From Caballeronia sordidicola (GTDB lineage Bacteria > Pseudomonadota > Gammaproteobacteria > Burkholderiales > Burkholderiaceae), in NCBI RefSeq assembly GCF_000729995.1, contig NZ_JNFG01000018.1:62001-126000 (forward strand): DNA of 64,000 nucleotides, given 5' to 3'. The position numbers and the translations under genes were made by a program. The number at the start of each line of letters is the position of its first letter. The first letter of the stretch is position 1. Under the pieces are notes generated by a model that was not told the DNA's origin, did not search any database, and saw nothing but the letters and a program-made list of their open reading frames with translations. Below are positions 25,819-35,030 of this stretch, piece by piece.

Positions 25819-26748
25819 TTAGCGTGAAACGGAAGCTCTCCCCTGAAACACGGTCAATTTGCCCAGGATGCGTTTTAGCAATTCATCGGACGCCTTGGAA
25901 CGTGGGCGCCCATTGCGTACCAGGACGCGCGCCTGCACCGATGCGAACATGGGATGCTTAACGGGTCTCGCGACCAGTTGACCGGCTTCGATCTCGTCCT
26001 GCGCTGCGAATGCAGCACCAAAGGTAACGCCCTTGCCTGATTTCACAAATTTCATTAGTACCGCTAGCGAGTTAGCGACCAAGCTAGGGCTCAGTTGCAG
26101 GTTCTCGGCAAATGCCACCGCCTGCACCAGTTGACCAAGACCGAACGACACGGGCATCAGACCCAGAGGATAAGACACTACATCGGCGATTGAAACCGGC
26201 CTTTTATCTGCGGCCAATGGATGGTCAGGGCCGGTCAGCAATATCACCGGTTGCGCAGCACTGGCCAGATAACGGACACGTGACGTCGGCGGAGGGTTAT
26301 AGGCAATCCCGATGTGAGCGAGGTCTTCCTCGACTTCCGCCACCACATCATTGACTGACACGACACTGACCACAATCTCCAGCTTTGGATATTGATCGGT
26401 GAACTCGGTGAGTACCTCGTCCATCAGACAGTCCACAAAACCCTCGCTAACCGCGATACGAAGGTGTCCGCGTTGCAGGCCTCGAAGCTCATCGAGCCTT
26501 TCCTCGAGATTGTCGTGCTGAGCCTGACAGCCTCGCCAGTAGTCCAGCAAATGATGGGCGGCCTCAGTGGGAATCACACCTTTTGCCACGCGCTCGAACA
26601 GGACGCTTCCCACCTCATTCTCGAGCAAGCGCAATTGGCGCGTGATGACTGAAGGCGCCGTGTTGATGCTATCGGCCGCGCCACGGATCGATCCATGGGT
26701 CAGGACCTCATGAAAATAGCGAAGTCTGCGCTGGTTGATCTCTCTCAA
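25819..26748 (-). CDS. LysR-family regulator, module B
   Basis: A 309-residue LysR paralogue of the gene at 20657; both read REINQ(Q/R)RLRYFHEVLTHG and share INT(S/A)PSVITRQ in the recognition helix and AVSEGFVD in the effector domain. The best start is a TTG at 26748, preceded by a GGGGA site and aligned with the paralogue's ATG; the next in-frame start upstream would swallow the operator region. It is divergent from the second MFS gene. Confidence 0.88.
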   Translation of the reverse strand: MREINQRRLRYFHEVLTHGSIRGAADSINTAPSVITRQLRLLENEVGSVLFERVAKGVIPTEAAHHLLDYWRGCQAQHDNLEERLDELRGLQRGHLRIAVSEGFVDCLMDEVLTEFTDQYPKLEIVVSVVSVNDVVAEVEEDLAHIGIAYNPPPTSRVRYLASAAQPVILLTGPDHPLAADKRPVSIADVVSYPLGLMPVSFGLGQLVQAVAFAENLQLSPSLVANSLAVLMKFVKSGKGVTFGAAFAAQDEIEAGQLVARPVKHPMFASVQARVLVRNGRPRSKASDELLKRILGKLTVFQGRASVSR

Positions 26749-26764
26749 TTCGTGTCCCCGTAGC

Positions 26765-26806
26765 GTTGCTCGTTGGGCAACACTAATGGGCTTCAGTTGC
26801 ACTTGC
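26765..26806. promoter_or_regulatory. Putative LysR operator, module B
   Basis: GTTGCTCGTTGGGCAAC (26765-26781) and GTTGCACTTGC (26796-26806) match the two blocks of module A, with the same 31-base offset. The second block extends to the small dyad GTTGC-ACTT-GCAAC. Confidence 0.65.
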
Positions 26807-26879
26807 AACACTATTTTTCTCAGGCAACTATCGACGAAATACGCAGCAGTCAGGCAAACGTCAAAGGGAGCGCGCCCGT

Positions 26880-28166
26880 ATGTCCGCAATAACGCCGGCC
26901 TCAAGCTTGCCCATCAAGGACGCGATATATACGAAAATTAGCTGGCGGATCCTGCCGCTGCTAATGCTCTGCTATCTGTTCGCCTATCTGGACCGGATCA
27001 ACATCGGCTTTGCCAAGCTGCAAATGCAGGCTGATATTGGACTGTCCGATGCCGCGTTCGGCTTTGGCGCCGGCATTTTCTTTCTCGGCTACATGCTCTT
27101 TGAGATCCCGAGCAACCTGCTATTACCGAAGCTCGGTGCTCGAAAAACGCTTAGCCGCATCATGGTTTTGTGGGGCTTGACGTCGGTCGCCATGCTGTTC
27201 GTGCACGACGTGAAAATTTTCTATGCCTTGCGTTTCCTGCTCGGCGTGTTCGAGGCAGGCTTTGCCCCCGGCATGGTGTTCTATCTGACTTGCTGGTACC
27301 CGCAAGCCCGCATGGCACGAGTGATGGCGATCGTCATGGCCGCCGCGCCGCTAGGGGGTGTCATCGGCGCGCCTTTGTCGACGTGGGTGATGACCGCATT
27401 GGCCGGATCATCCGGACTCGCCGGCTGGCAATGGATGTTCCTGGTTGAAGGTTTGCCTTGCATACTGCTTGGCGCGATCGTTTTTCTCTTTCTCGATGAT
27501 CGTATCGAGACCGCGCGATGGCTCACGAACGATGAAAAGTCGATGCTTGCAGCAGAGTTGGGCGGCCACGAGGGCAGCCATCGAGGCTTCCGGCACGTTG
27601 CCGCCGATCCTCGCGTATATGCAATGGCATTCGGCTACTTCTGCCTCATTTGCGGCATTTACGCGGTGAGTTTCTGGCTACCCACCATTGTGAAGTCTGG
27701 TGGCGTTTCGGATTTGATGACAATCGGGCTGCTTTCCAGCGTCCCTTATGTGGTGGCCGTATGTGCCATGTTTGTCGTGGGCCGAAGCTCAGACCTTCGG
27801 CAGGAACGCCGCTGGCATAGCGCTATTCCCGCAGCCTTGGGCGGATGCGCGCTGGCTGTTTCGGCATTCACGATTGGACATCTCTGGACCTCCTTGATCA
27901 GCATCACCCTTGCAACAGCCATGATGTGGGCTGCGTACACGGTCTTTTGGGCGATGCCCTCCCAGTACCTCAAAGGGAACGTTGCGGCAGGCGGTATTGC
28001 GCTCATTAACACCCTTGGGCTGCTCGGAGGATTTATCAGTCCGACCGTCATAGGCCTGGTCAAAAGCGCGACGGGCAGCATGCAGATCGCGCTTATCCCG
28101 ACCGTCGTCTTGCTTCTGCTCGGCGCGCTCGCGCTTGTTGCGAACCGCTTTCCATCCAAGCCCTAA
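26880..28166 (+). CDS. MFS transporter, anion:cation symporter family, module B
   Basis: A 428-residue 12-helix transporter closely related to the one at 21708 (LCYLFAYLDRINIGFAKLQMQ, LPKLGARKTLSRI, LAGWQWMFLVEGLPCI). The ATG has GGGAG upstream and sits 115 bases from the conserved operator. The central loop differs clearly from that of the module A protein, so the duplication is old and the substrates may differ. The M81 gene follows after 39 bases. Confidence 0.9.
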   Translation: MSAITPASSLPIKDAIYTKISWRILPLLMLCYLFAYLDRINIGFAKLQMQADIGLSDAAFGFGAGIFFLGYMLFEIPSNLLLPKLGARKTLSRIMVLWGLTSVAMLFVHDVKIFYALRFLLGVFEAGFAPGMVFYLTCWYPQARMARVMAIVMAAAPLGGVIGAPLSTWVMTALAGSSGLAGWQWMFLVEGLPCILLGAIVFLFLDDRIETARWLTNDEKSMLAAELGGHEGSHRGFRHVAADPRVYAMAFGYFCLICGIYAVSFWLPTIVKSGGVSDLMTIGLLSSVPYVVAVCAMFVVGRSSDLRQERRWHSAIPAALGGCALAVSAFTIGHLWTSLISITLATAMMWAAYTVFWAMPSQYLKGNVAAGGIALINTLGLLGGFISPTVIGLVKSATGSMQIALIPTVVLLLLGALALVANRFPSKP

Positions 28167-28205
28167 GTCTTAACAAGCTCTAACAAATCCCTCACGCCTC
28201 AAGCC

Positions 28206-29693
28206 ATGAAAATATTGATCGCTGGCTTCCAGCACGAAACAAACACCTTCGCTCCGTCCAAAGCAGACTATGAAAACTTCGTGCGAGGCGAAGGATTTCC
28301 GCCGATGGTGCGCGGCGCCGACGTCCTAAGCCTGCGGCAGGTCAACATTCCCATAGGTGGCTTTATCAGCGAGATGGAGTCACAAGGCCACAGCCTCATT
28401 CCGGTGATCTGGGCGGCAGCGAGTCCATCGGCGCACGTCACTCAATCAGCATTCGAACGAATTGCCGGAGAGATCCTCGAGGGTATCCAACAGGCGGATA
28501 GCGACGCGATTTATCTGGACCTGCACGGCGCGATGGTGGCTGAACATCTTGACGACGGCGAAGGAGAACTACTGGCGCGTATTCGCGCTCTGGTAGGACC
28601 CGCCTTTCCGGTGGTGGCATCGCTCGATCTGCACGCGAACGTGACCGAGAAAATGCTTCGCAACGCCAGCGGCCTCGTCGCCTATCGCACTTATCCGCAT
28701 GTCGACATGGCCGATACCGGCAGGTCGGCTGCCAAGCTCCTTACGACGCTGATTGCCAGACAGGGCAACGTAGCCATTGCGCATCGAAGCATTCCATTCC
28801 TGATTCCAGTCAACGCCATGTGCACGCTCCTCGAACCTGCGCATGGCGTCTATGACCGGTTATCGACACTGGAGAGTGACGATGTATTTTCCCTATCGTT
28901 CACTCCCGGCTTTCCCGCCGCAGACTTCCCGGAGTGTGGGCCAAAGGTCTGGTGCTATGGCACAAACCGCCAATCCGCGGAGACCGCTGTCGCGGCGCTA
29001 TATGAGCAAATCGTCAGTAGGGAAAGTGAATGGGCGGTGGAATTCCTGACGCCGGACGATGCAGTGCTCGAGGCCAAACGCATCTCCCAGTCCGCCACCC
29101 GACCCGTTGTGATTGCGGATACGCAGGACAATCCTCATGGCGGGGCTGATTCGAATACCACGGGCATGTTGCGCGCGCTCGTCAGGAACGAAGCTAAAGG
29201 CGCGGCGCTTGGCCTCATGTGGGACCCCGAAGTCGCGCGTTTGGCTCATGAAGCCGGAGAAGGCAATGAAATAACCGTGTCGCTTGGCGGGCAGTCGGGT
29301 GTGTCAGGAGATTCCCCCTTTCATGCTACGTTCAAAGTGGAATGCCTCTCCGACGGCCGCTGCATACTTGAAGGTCCCATGATGACGGGAACGCAAATAG
29401 ACGTCGGCCCGACCGCTTGCCTAAGAATTGGCGACGTCCGGGTCATTGTCAGCACATCAAAGGCGCCAATGAACGATCGCAACCTGTTCAGGATGGCGGG
29501 CGTTATTCCTGAAGAGATGAAGATTCTAGTGAATAAAAGCTCGGTCCATTTCCGGGCGGATTTCGGCCCGATAGCGGAGCGTATCCTGGTCGCAAAGGCA
29601 CCGGGCCCAATGGCGGCCGACCCGGCAGACTTGCCGTGGAAGTACTTGCGCCAAGGAATTCGACTTAGACCAAATGAGCCCGAGTTTCACTAG
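28206..29693 (+). CDS. M81 family metallopeptidase (MlrC-like), module B
   Basis: A 495-residue paralogue of the protein at 23104, with the same landmarks (MKILIAGFQHETNTFAPSK, YLDLHGAM, SLDLHANV, TYPHVDMADTG, FTPGFPAADFPECGP, DTQDNPHGGADSNT, LVNKSSVHFRADF). It closes the second LysR-MFS-M81 module. A PLP enzyme acting on D-cysteine or ACC-like substrates follows after 80 bases, which suggests that the released product may be a small amino acid. Confidence 0.9.
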   Translation: MKILIAGFQHETNTFAPSKADYENFVRGEGFPPMVRGADVLSLRQVNIPIGGFISEMESQGHSLIPVIWAAASPSAHVTQSAFERIAGEILEGIQQADSDAIYLDLHGAMVAEHLDDGEGELLARIRALVGPAFPVVASLDLHANVTEKMLRNASGLVAYRTYPHVDMADTGRSAAKLLTTLIARQGNVAIAHRSIPFLIPVNAMCTLLEPAHGVYDRLSTLESDDVFSLSFTPGFPAADFPECGPKVWCYGTNRQSAETAVAALYEQIVSRESEWAVEFLTPDDAVLEAKRISQSATRPVVIADTQDNPHGGADSNTTGMLRALVRNEAKGAALGLMWDPEVARLAHEAGEGNEITVSLGGQSGVSGDSPFHATFKVECLSDGRCILEGPMMTGTQIDVGPTACLRIGDVRVIVSTSKAPMNDRNLFRMAGVIPEEMKILVNKSSVHFRADFGPIAERILVAKAPGPMAADPADLPWKYLRQGIRLRPNEPEFH

Positions 29694-29773
29694 GTCCGGT
29701 CAGCCAAGCTTGGGTTAGTCAAAGCGAGTTCCTCGAATGTCGCAGTGTGAAACCAGAATTAGGAGCAAACCTG

Positions 29774-30787
29774 ATGAAGCAGTCGAAGCTGGATCTTTCT
29801 CGATTTCCTCAAACGTCATTACGCGATGGACCGTCACCCATCCAGCATCTTCCGAGACTGAGCCGCAAGCTAGGCGGCGCCGAAATCTATGTCAAGCGTG
29901 AGGACCTTGACGGTCTGGGCGGCGGTGGCAACAAGCTCAGAAAGCTGGAATTTCTCTTCGGAGAGGCTCAAGCGGCCGGCGCCGACACAATCATCACCGT
30001 CGGCGGTCGACAGTCCAATCATGCGCGACTTACCGCCGCTGCAGCAGCGCGCATGGGCATGAGATGCGAACTGGTGCTCTCGCGTCTCGTGCCGATCGAG
30101 GACAGGGACTACATCGACAACGGCAATGTTCTGCTTGACGGCCTGTTCGGCGCGGTCATTCACGATATCTCCGGAAATGTGAGCGCCCTCGATTTTGCGG
30201 AAGACAGGGCTGCCGCGCTTCGGCGCGAAGGACGTAACGTCTATGTGTGCCCTCTCGGCGGATCAAGTCCCACAGGGTGTCTAGGGTACGTCGCTTGCGC
30301 TGCGGAGATATTCGGACAGGCTGACGAGCGCGGCACTGCGTTTGATCACATTGTTGTGGCGAATGGAAGTGGAGGCATGCATGCCGGCCTCGTTTCGGGG
30401 GCGATCGCAATGGGTCACGACCCTCGCTCCATTGTTGGATACACCGTCCTGGCGCCATTGGAAAAAGCCCGTGCGACGACTACTGAAAAGATACTAAGGA
30501 CGACAGAGCTCCTGGACCTGGATCTCGTTGTTCCAGACGATGCCATCACATTGCACGGAGAACAACTCGGGACTGGCTATGGGCTACCAACAACGGCCAT
30601 GAGGGAAGCGCTTGGCCTGATGGCGTCTCTCGAGGGCTTGCTTCTTGATCCGGTATACAGCGGCAAGGCTTTTGCCGGATTGATTCAAGAAATCAGAAGT
30701 GGCAGCTTCACGCTTGGGATGAACGTCCTGTTTGTTATGAGCGGAGGTCTGCCTTCGTTATTTGCTTATCGTGGTGCTTTGTCGTAG
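29774..30787 (+). CDS. D-cysteine desulfhydrase / ACC deaminase family PLP enzyme
   Basis: A 337-residue fold-type II PLP enzyme. The PLP lysine is in GGGGNKLRKLEFL, followed by TVGGRQSNHARLTAAAAAR, the GGSSPTGCLGYV loop and VANGSGGMHAGL, the phosphate-binding glycines, then LDPVYSGKAFAGL near the C-terminus. The family covers D-cysteine desulfhydrase (DcyD), L-cysteate lyase (CuyA) and ACC deaminase, which I cannot separate with certainty; DcyD/CuyA-like is favoured by the overall pattern. The ATG at 29774 follows AGGAGC; a GTG at 29747 is an alternative. It continues module B. Confidence 0.84.
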   Translation: MKQSKLDLSRFPQTSLRDGPSPIQHLPRLSRKLGGAEIYVKREDLDGLGGGGNKLRKLEFLFGEAQAAGADTIITVGGRQSNHARLTAAAAARMGMRCELVLSRLVPIEDRDYIDNGNVLLDGLFGAVIHDISGNVSALDFAEDRAAALRREGRNVYVCPLGGSSPTGCLGYVACAAEIFGQADERGTAFDHIVVANGSGGMHAGLVSGAIAMGHDPRSIVGYTVLAPLEKARATTTEKILRTTELLDLDLVVPDDAITLHGEQLGTGYGLPTTAMREALGLMASLEGLLLDPVYSGKAFAGLIQEIRSGSFTLGMNVLFVMSGGLPSLFAYRGALS

Positions 30788-30795
30788 TCGTGGTT

Positions 30796-31190
30796 TGGTA
30801 GTGAGCCGCAGCGATCCCCCGATTCCAGGCAGGATGCCCAGCTTGATTTCTGGCTGGCCGAATTGTGCGTCTTCCGAAGCAACGATGAAGTCGCACATCA
30901 CGGCAAGCTCTCACCCACCGCCCAACGCATACTCGCCGATAGCAGCCACAATCGGCTTGCTGATCGTGCGAACCTTATCCCATTCAGCAAAGTTATCGGC
31001 CGAATATAAATCGTTAAAGGTCTTCTCCGCCATCTCTTCGATGTCAGCGCCCGCGGCGAACGCGCGAGCGTTGCCGATGATGACGATAGCGCCGATTGCG
31101 TCAGCCTGGTCAAACTCCCGAAGTGCAGCCAGCACCTCTTGCGACAGCTTCGTGCTGATCGCATTCAACATCGAAGGCGTGAAGGCGGAT
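30796..31190 (-). pseudogene. Truncated and interrupted enoyl-CoA hydratase
   Basis: Minus-strand translation gives the crotonase fold from about residue 25: NAISTKLSQEVLAALREFD, GNARAFAAGADIEEMAEKT, KPIVAAIGEYALGGG. A TGA at 30913-30911 replaces the cysteine codon of the family motif GGGCELA. After it the same frame continues with ELAVMCDFIVASEDAQFGQ and PEIKLGILPGIGG, then ends near 30796. The N-terminal start and the C-terminal third are both missing. It is therefore a decayed FadB/PaaF-type enoyl-CoA hydratase, left beside module B. Confidence 0.85.
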
Positions 31191-31193
31191 TAG

Positions 31194-31826
31194 GCTGTGG
31201 GCGGCCGTTGGCAACTTACCGGATAGCCGGCAGCCAAAGCGTTTTCCCGCGAGGCCATTAAGCATCAGGGCAAGTCGCAAGATATCTCAAGCCCGTCCTA
31301 CGAACTGAAGCCGACTATCTCCATCCAGAAATCGCCCGAATCCTGTCGCCTAACGGTATCGCAAAGGCCCTGATGTGCAGGACCGCCCCTCCACTTTGGG
31401 ATCTACCCATCCCCGGGCGGAGAGACTTGGTCATCAATCTAAAGTCCAAGTTAACATCGGTCATCATACAACTATTGTCAAATCATTTTGACACGCGGAG
31501 CGTACAGAATGCAGCGTTGCCAATGCTGTGTCGAGTTTATTGAAAATACTTTATTTATGTTGTACGATGACTAACAAGGACGCTCGTGAGCAGTGCAATG
31601 GCTTACGGCATATGAGCATGCAGTGACAAACGAAAAGTGTTGGGACCGCATTCGCTCCCGGACACCTTTCCCAAAAGCAACGAAGCGTTGATGTATCGAT
31701 TCCGGCATCCGGGCAAAACGACCCGCACGGTCGCCACGCATGACAGCCCTTGACGCACGCCGTCCCTGAGCTTCCCGCGCATCGATATTTCAAATGCTAT
31801 CCAGCTAGGACGATCGGAGACACACC
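31194..31826. other. Non-coding stretch before the sugar-acid transporter
   Basis: I see no convincing gene here. The stretch contains the dyad listed next and presumably the promoter of the MFS gene at 31827; the lower GC of its middle part fits a control region. Confidence 0.5.
31476..31493. promoter_or_regulatory. Perfect 18-bp dyad, possible operator
   Basis: TGTCAAA-TCAT-TTTGACA is a perfect inverted repeat about 335 bases before the MFS start. It has the size and symmetry of a GntR- or TetR-type operator, and the right arm resembles a -35 box. No regulator gene is adjacent, so the protein is unknown. Confidence 0.45.
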
Positions 31827-33197
31827 ATGCAATCAAGCCGCTCTGCAAGCATTGCCGGTATCGCCAAGCGCACGAACGTCCGCTACCTGATCTTGCTGAT
31901 GATCTTTATCATCACCACGCTCAACTACGCCGACCGCGCGACATTGTCGATCACCGGCTCAGCCATGCGCAGCGAATTTGGTTTCGACGCGATTCGCATG
32001 GGTTACATCTTCTCCGCATTCAGTTGGGCTTATGTGTTGTCGCAGCTACCGGCCGGCTGGTTGCTCGACCGGTTCGGCGCTCGTCGCATGTATGCCGCAA
32101 GCATTTTCCTGTGGTCACTTTTCACCCTGCTGCAAAGTTCGATCGGTCTCGCGGGCAGCGCGGGCGCTGCCGTCATTGCATTGTTCGTGTTGCGCTTTGC
32201 GATGGGGATGGCCGAAGCACCCGCCTTTCCTGCAAACGCGAAAGTGGTGGCAAGCTGGTTTCCGACCGCCGAACGCGGCACCGCCTCGGCCATCTTCAAC
32301 TCGGCCCAATATTTCGCCGCGGTTATCTTCACGCCGCTCATGGCCTGGATCACCCACTCGTTCGGATGGCGAAACGTTTACCTGGTAATGGGTGTCGCAG
32401 GGATAGCGCTTGCGCTGACGTGGCTCAAAGTCATGAAGAACCCGAGCGATCATCCTCGCGTCAACAAGGCCGAACTTGAGCATATAGAGCACGGCGGTGG
32501 CCTGGTTCATCCGCAAAGAAAGACTGCCTATGCCGATGCGGCCAACCCCGGAACCTGGTTTTATGTGCGTCAGCTGATGTCGAACCGCATGCTCCTTGGC
32601 GTGTACCTGGCCCAGTATTGCATCAACGTCCTGACCTATTTCTTCCTGACGTGGTTTCCGATCTACCTCGTCCAGGCCCGTGGCATGACCATCCTCCAAG
32701 CCGGACTCACTGCCTCTTTGCCCGCGATCTGCGGCTTTGCGGGAGGCGTGCTCGGCGGGGTCTTTTCCGACGCGCTGATCCGGCGCGGTCATTCCCTGAC
32801 GATTGCACGGAAGATCCCGATCGTTGGCGGCATGCTTTTATCCGTGTGCATCATTGGCTGCAACTACGTCACGGCGGACTGGCTGGTTGTCGCGCTCATG
32901 TCGCTGGCTTTCTTTGGAAAAGGTATTGGCGCGCTCGGTTGGGCGGTGGTCGCGGACACCTCGCCCAAGGAAGCGATTGGCCTGTCCGGTTCGATCTTCA
33001 ACATGTTCGGCAATATAGCGGGCATCGTGACGCCGATTGTGATCGGTTATCTCGTGGCCAAGACCGGATCCTTCAACGGCGCATTGGTGTTCGTCGGTAT
33101 CAACGCGCTTCTCACCGTGTTCAGCTATCTGGTCATCGTCAAGAAGATCGAACGCGTCCAACTGCGTGCTCCGTCAGCCGCCGGCACCAACGTCTGA
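31827..33197 (+). CDS. MFS transporter, glucarate/galactonate (GudP-like) type
   Basis: A 456-residue 12-helix transporter with the sugar-acid signature TLNYADRATLSITG in helix 1, LPAGWLLDRFGARRMYA in the first loop, and MGMAEAPAFPANAKVVASWFPTAERGTASAIFNSAQYF, the segment typical of GudP/GarP/DgoT carriers (quoted here as one stretch split by family convention at AKVVASW). It would import a hexarate or hexonate with protons. The reading frame ends inside a 12-base tandem repeat. No catabolic gene for the sugar acid is adjacent in this window, although a glycerate kinase lies 25 kb away. Confidence 0.88.
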   Translation: MQSSRSASIAGIAKRTNVRYLILLMIFIITTLNYADRATLSITGSAMRSEFGFDAIRMGYIFSAFSWAYVLSQLPAGWLLDRFGARRMYAASIFLWSLFTLLQSSIGLAGSAGAAVIALFVLRFAMGMAEAPAFPANAKVVASWFPTAERGTASAIFNSAQYFAAVIFTPLMAWITHSFGWRNVYLVMGVAGIALALTWLKVMKNPSDHPRVNKAELEHIEHGGGLVHPQRKTAYADAANPGTWFYVRQLMSNRMLLGVYLAQYCINVLTYFFLTWFPIYLVQARGMTILQAGLTASLPAICGFAGGVLGGVFSDALIRRGHSLTIARKIPIVGGMLLSVCIIGCNYVTADWLVVALMSLAFFGKGIGALGWAVVADTSPKEAIGLSGSIFNMFGNIAGIVTPIVIGYLVAKTGSFNGALVFVGINALLTVFSYLVIVKKIERVQLRAPSAAGTNV

Positions 33198-33236
33198 CGC
33201 AACGTCTGACGCAACGTCTGACGCAATGCCTGACGC
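33189..33236. repeat. Four tandem 12-bp repeats over the MFS stop codon
   Basis: The unit AACGTCTGACGC is present three times perfectly (33189-33224) and once with two changes (33225-33236). The TGA of the first unit is the stop codon of the transporter. Repeat slippage would not change the protein. Confidence 0.85.
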
Positions 33237-33366
33237 AATGCCATCCGGCTTTGAGCGTCTTACCAGTCCTTACGAATTTGCACCGAAGTGAAAAGGCTGC
33301 GCACGGGTCAAGTTCAACCACGGCGTGCCGTTAACCCGGCTAGGTCGACCATCCAAAACTGAAAAC

Positions 33367-34920
33367 ATGCGAAACGTGACAATCCGCTCCAACCTGCTGC
33401 TGGTGCTTTTCGTATTCGCCTCAATGATCGTGATGGGCGCGATAGTTGGCGTGCTTATGCTCGGCCGCGCAAACGACAATGCCCGTCGCTTGCAACAAAT
33501 CGCCCAGCAAGAGATCCTGGTCAACGATGGTTATAAGGACACGACGCGTACGCGCTCGGCGCTCACGCGGGCGTATTCCGCCCTCAAGGAGCGTAACGAC
33601 ACCGCCACGCGCGATTCAGCCTTGAAAAGCGCGCAGGTTACCCTCGATCGAGCCGCTACGGAAACGGCCGCGTTTCGCGACGCGCCAAGCTTCGCCGGAC
33701 GGGATGAAGAACTGCAGCGATCGCTTGTCGAGTCGTCGAATGTTCTGGCGGCGCTGCTAACGAAAGCAAGCGAGGCCTTGCGCGGTGACGACACAACCGT
33801 TTATGCCGCGATCAACGACAAGGATATTACGGGCGCAGGGGCAAAGTATTCATCGAACGTGGAGGCCTTTCAGAATCTCTCGAACTCGTTGATGAAAGAC
33901 ACGCTGGCGCAGGGTGAACGCGAACATGGTTGGGTAATCACCCTGGTGGTCATTGGTGTGATCGGAGCGCTTTGCCTGATCGCGGTCACTCATCTCGCGC
34001 TTCGACGCATCGTGATCGACCCGTTAAAACGCGCCGTTGCCTCGCTCGATCAAATTGCTGCGAACAACCTCACGATCGCGATTCCACAAGGCGGTCAGAA
34101 TGAAATCGGGCAATTGTTCGATGCCATGCGCCGAATGCAGCACGGCTTGACAGACACCGTGATGAACGTGCGCTCGAATTGCGACGCGATCAATACCGGC
34201 GCGCGCGAGATTGCAGCGGGGAATATAGATTTATCGAGCCGGACGGAAGAGCAATCGGCGTCGCTCGAAGAAACGGCCGCGAGCATGGAAGAACTGACTT
34301 CGACAGTCAAGCAGAACGCCGACAACGCTCAACAGGCGAGCAAGCTGGCCGCAACGGCCGCGGACGTGGCGCAACGCGGAGGCGAAGTAGTCGGGCGAGC
34401 AGTTGCCACGATGAATGCGATCAGCACGAACTCCAACAGGATCGCCGAGATTACCGGCATGATCGACGGCATCGCGTTTCAGACGAACATCCTGGCACTC
34501 AACGCCGCGGTGGAGTCCGCACGGGCGGGAGAACATGGACGCGGTTTTGCCGTGGTGGCAACGGAAGTACGCACCCTCGCGCAACGCAGCGCGAATGCGG
34601 CTAAAGAGATCAAGACGTTAATCGGGACATCGGTGCATGACGTGCAACTGGGTAATGGTTTGGTCGTGCAAGCGGGCAACACCATGACCGAGATTGTCGA
34701 CGCGGTTCAAAAAGTCGCCAGTCTGATGAACGAAATTACAGCGGCGAGCCTCGAGCAGAGCGAGGGGATCGCCCAAGTGGGCAAGGCGGTCAGCCAGATG
34801 GATCAGGTGACCCAGCAGAACGCAGCATTGGTGGAACAAGCGGCCGCGGCTGCCAGTTCGCTCGAGCAGCAAGCGAAGCAAATGGCCGACGCGGTAGCGG
34901 CTTTTCAATTGAGCGAGTAA
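33367..34920 (+). CDS. Methyl-accepting chemotaxis protein
   Basis: A 517-residue chemoreceptor: a transmembrane helix at about residues 8-30, a helical four-helix-bundle-type periplasmic sensor (about 31-185), a second membrane helix (WVITLVVIGVIGALCLIAVT), a HAMP linker and a long signalling coiled coil. The hairpin tip is nearly invariant: DGIAFQTNILALNAAVESAR, then GEHGRGFAVVA. There is no C-terminal NWETF-type tether for CheR. An in-frame GTG 42 bases earlier is possible, but the ATG at 33367 gives the usual short N-terminus. The ligand is unknown. Confidence 0.94.
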   Translation: MRNVTIRSNLLLVLFVFASMIVMGAIVGVLMLGRANDNARRLQQIAQQEILVNDGYKDTTRTRSALTRAYSALKERNDTATRDSALKSAQVTLDRAATETAAFRDAPSFAGRDEELQRSLVESSNVLAALLTKASEALRGDDTTVYAAINDKDITGAGAKYSSNVEAFQNLSNSLMKDTLAQGEREHGWVITLVVIGVIGALCLIAVTHLALRRIVIDPLKRAVASLDQIAANNLTIAIPQGGQNEIGQLFDAMRRMQHGLTDTVMNVRSNCDAINTGAREIAAGNIDLSSRTEEQSASLEETAASMEELTSTVKQNADNAQQASKLAATAADVAQRGGEVVGRAVATMNAISTNSNRIAEITGMIDGIAFQTNILALNAAVESARAGEHGRGFAVVATEVRTLAQRSANAAKEIKTLIGTSVHDVQLGNGLVVQAGNTMTEIVDAVQKVASLMNEITAASLEQSEGIAQVGKAVSQMDQVTQQNAALVEQAAAAASSLEQQAKQMADAVAAFQLSE

Positions 34921-35030
34921 GCAGCTTGGGAATGAGCTCGCTATCAATCATGTTCACAACAGCGCGGTCCGTTCTTCGACCTGTCCAACGGCTGCGCTTA
35001 GACAAAACCACTCACCAATTTATTTCGTCC

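Noticed and set aside
33189..33236. Possible short CRISPR-like array
   Set aside because: The repeats are directly adjacent 12-mers with no spacers, and no cas genes are present. The same holds for 63355-63396.
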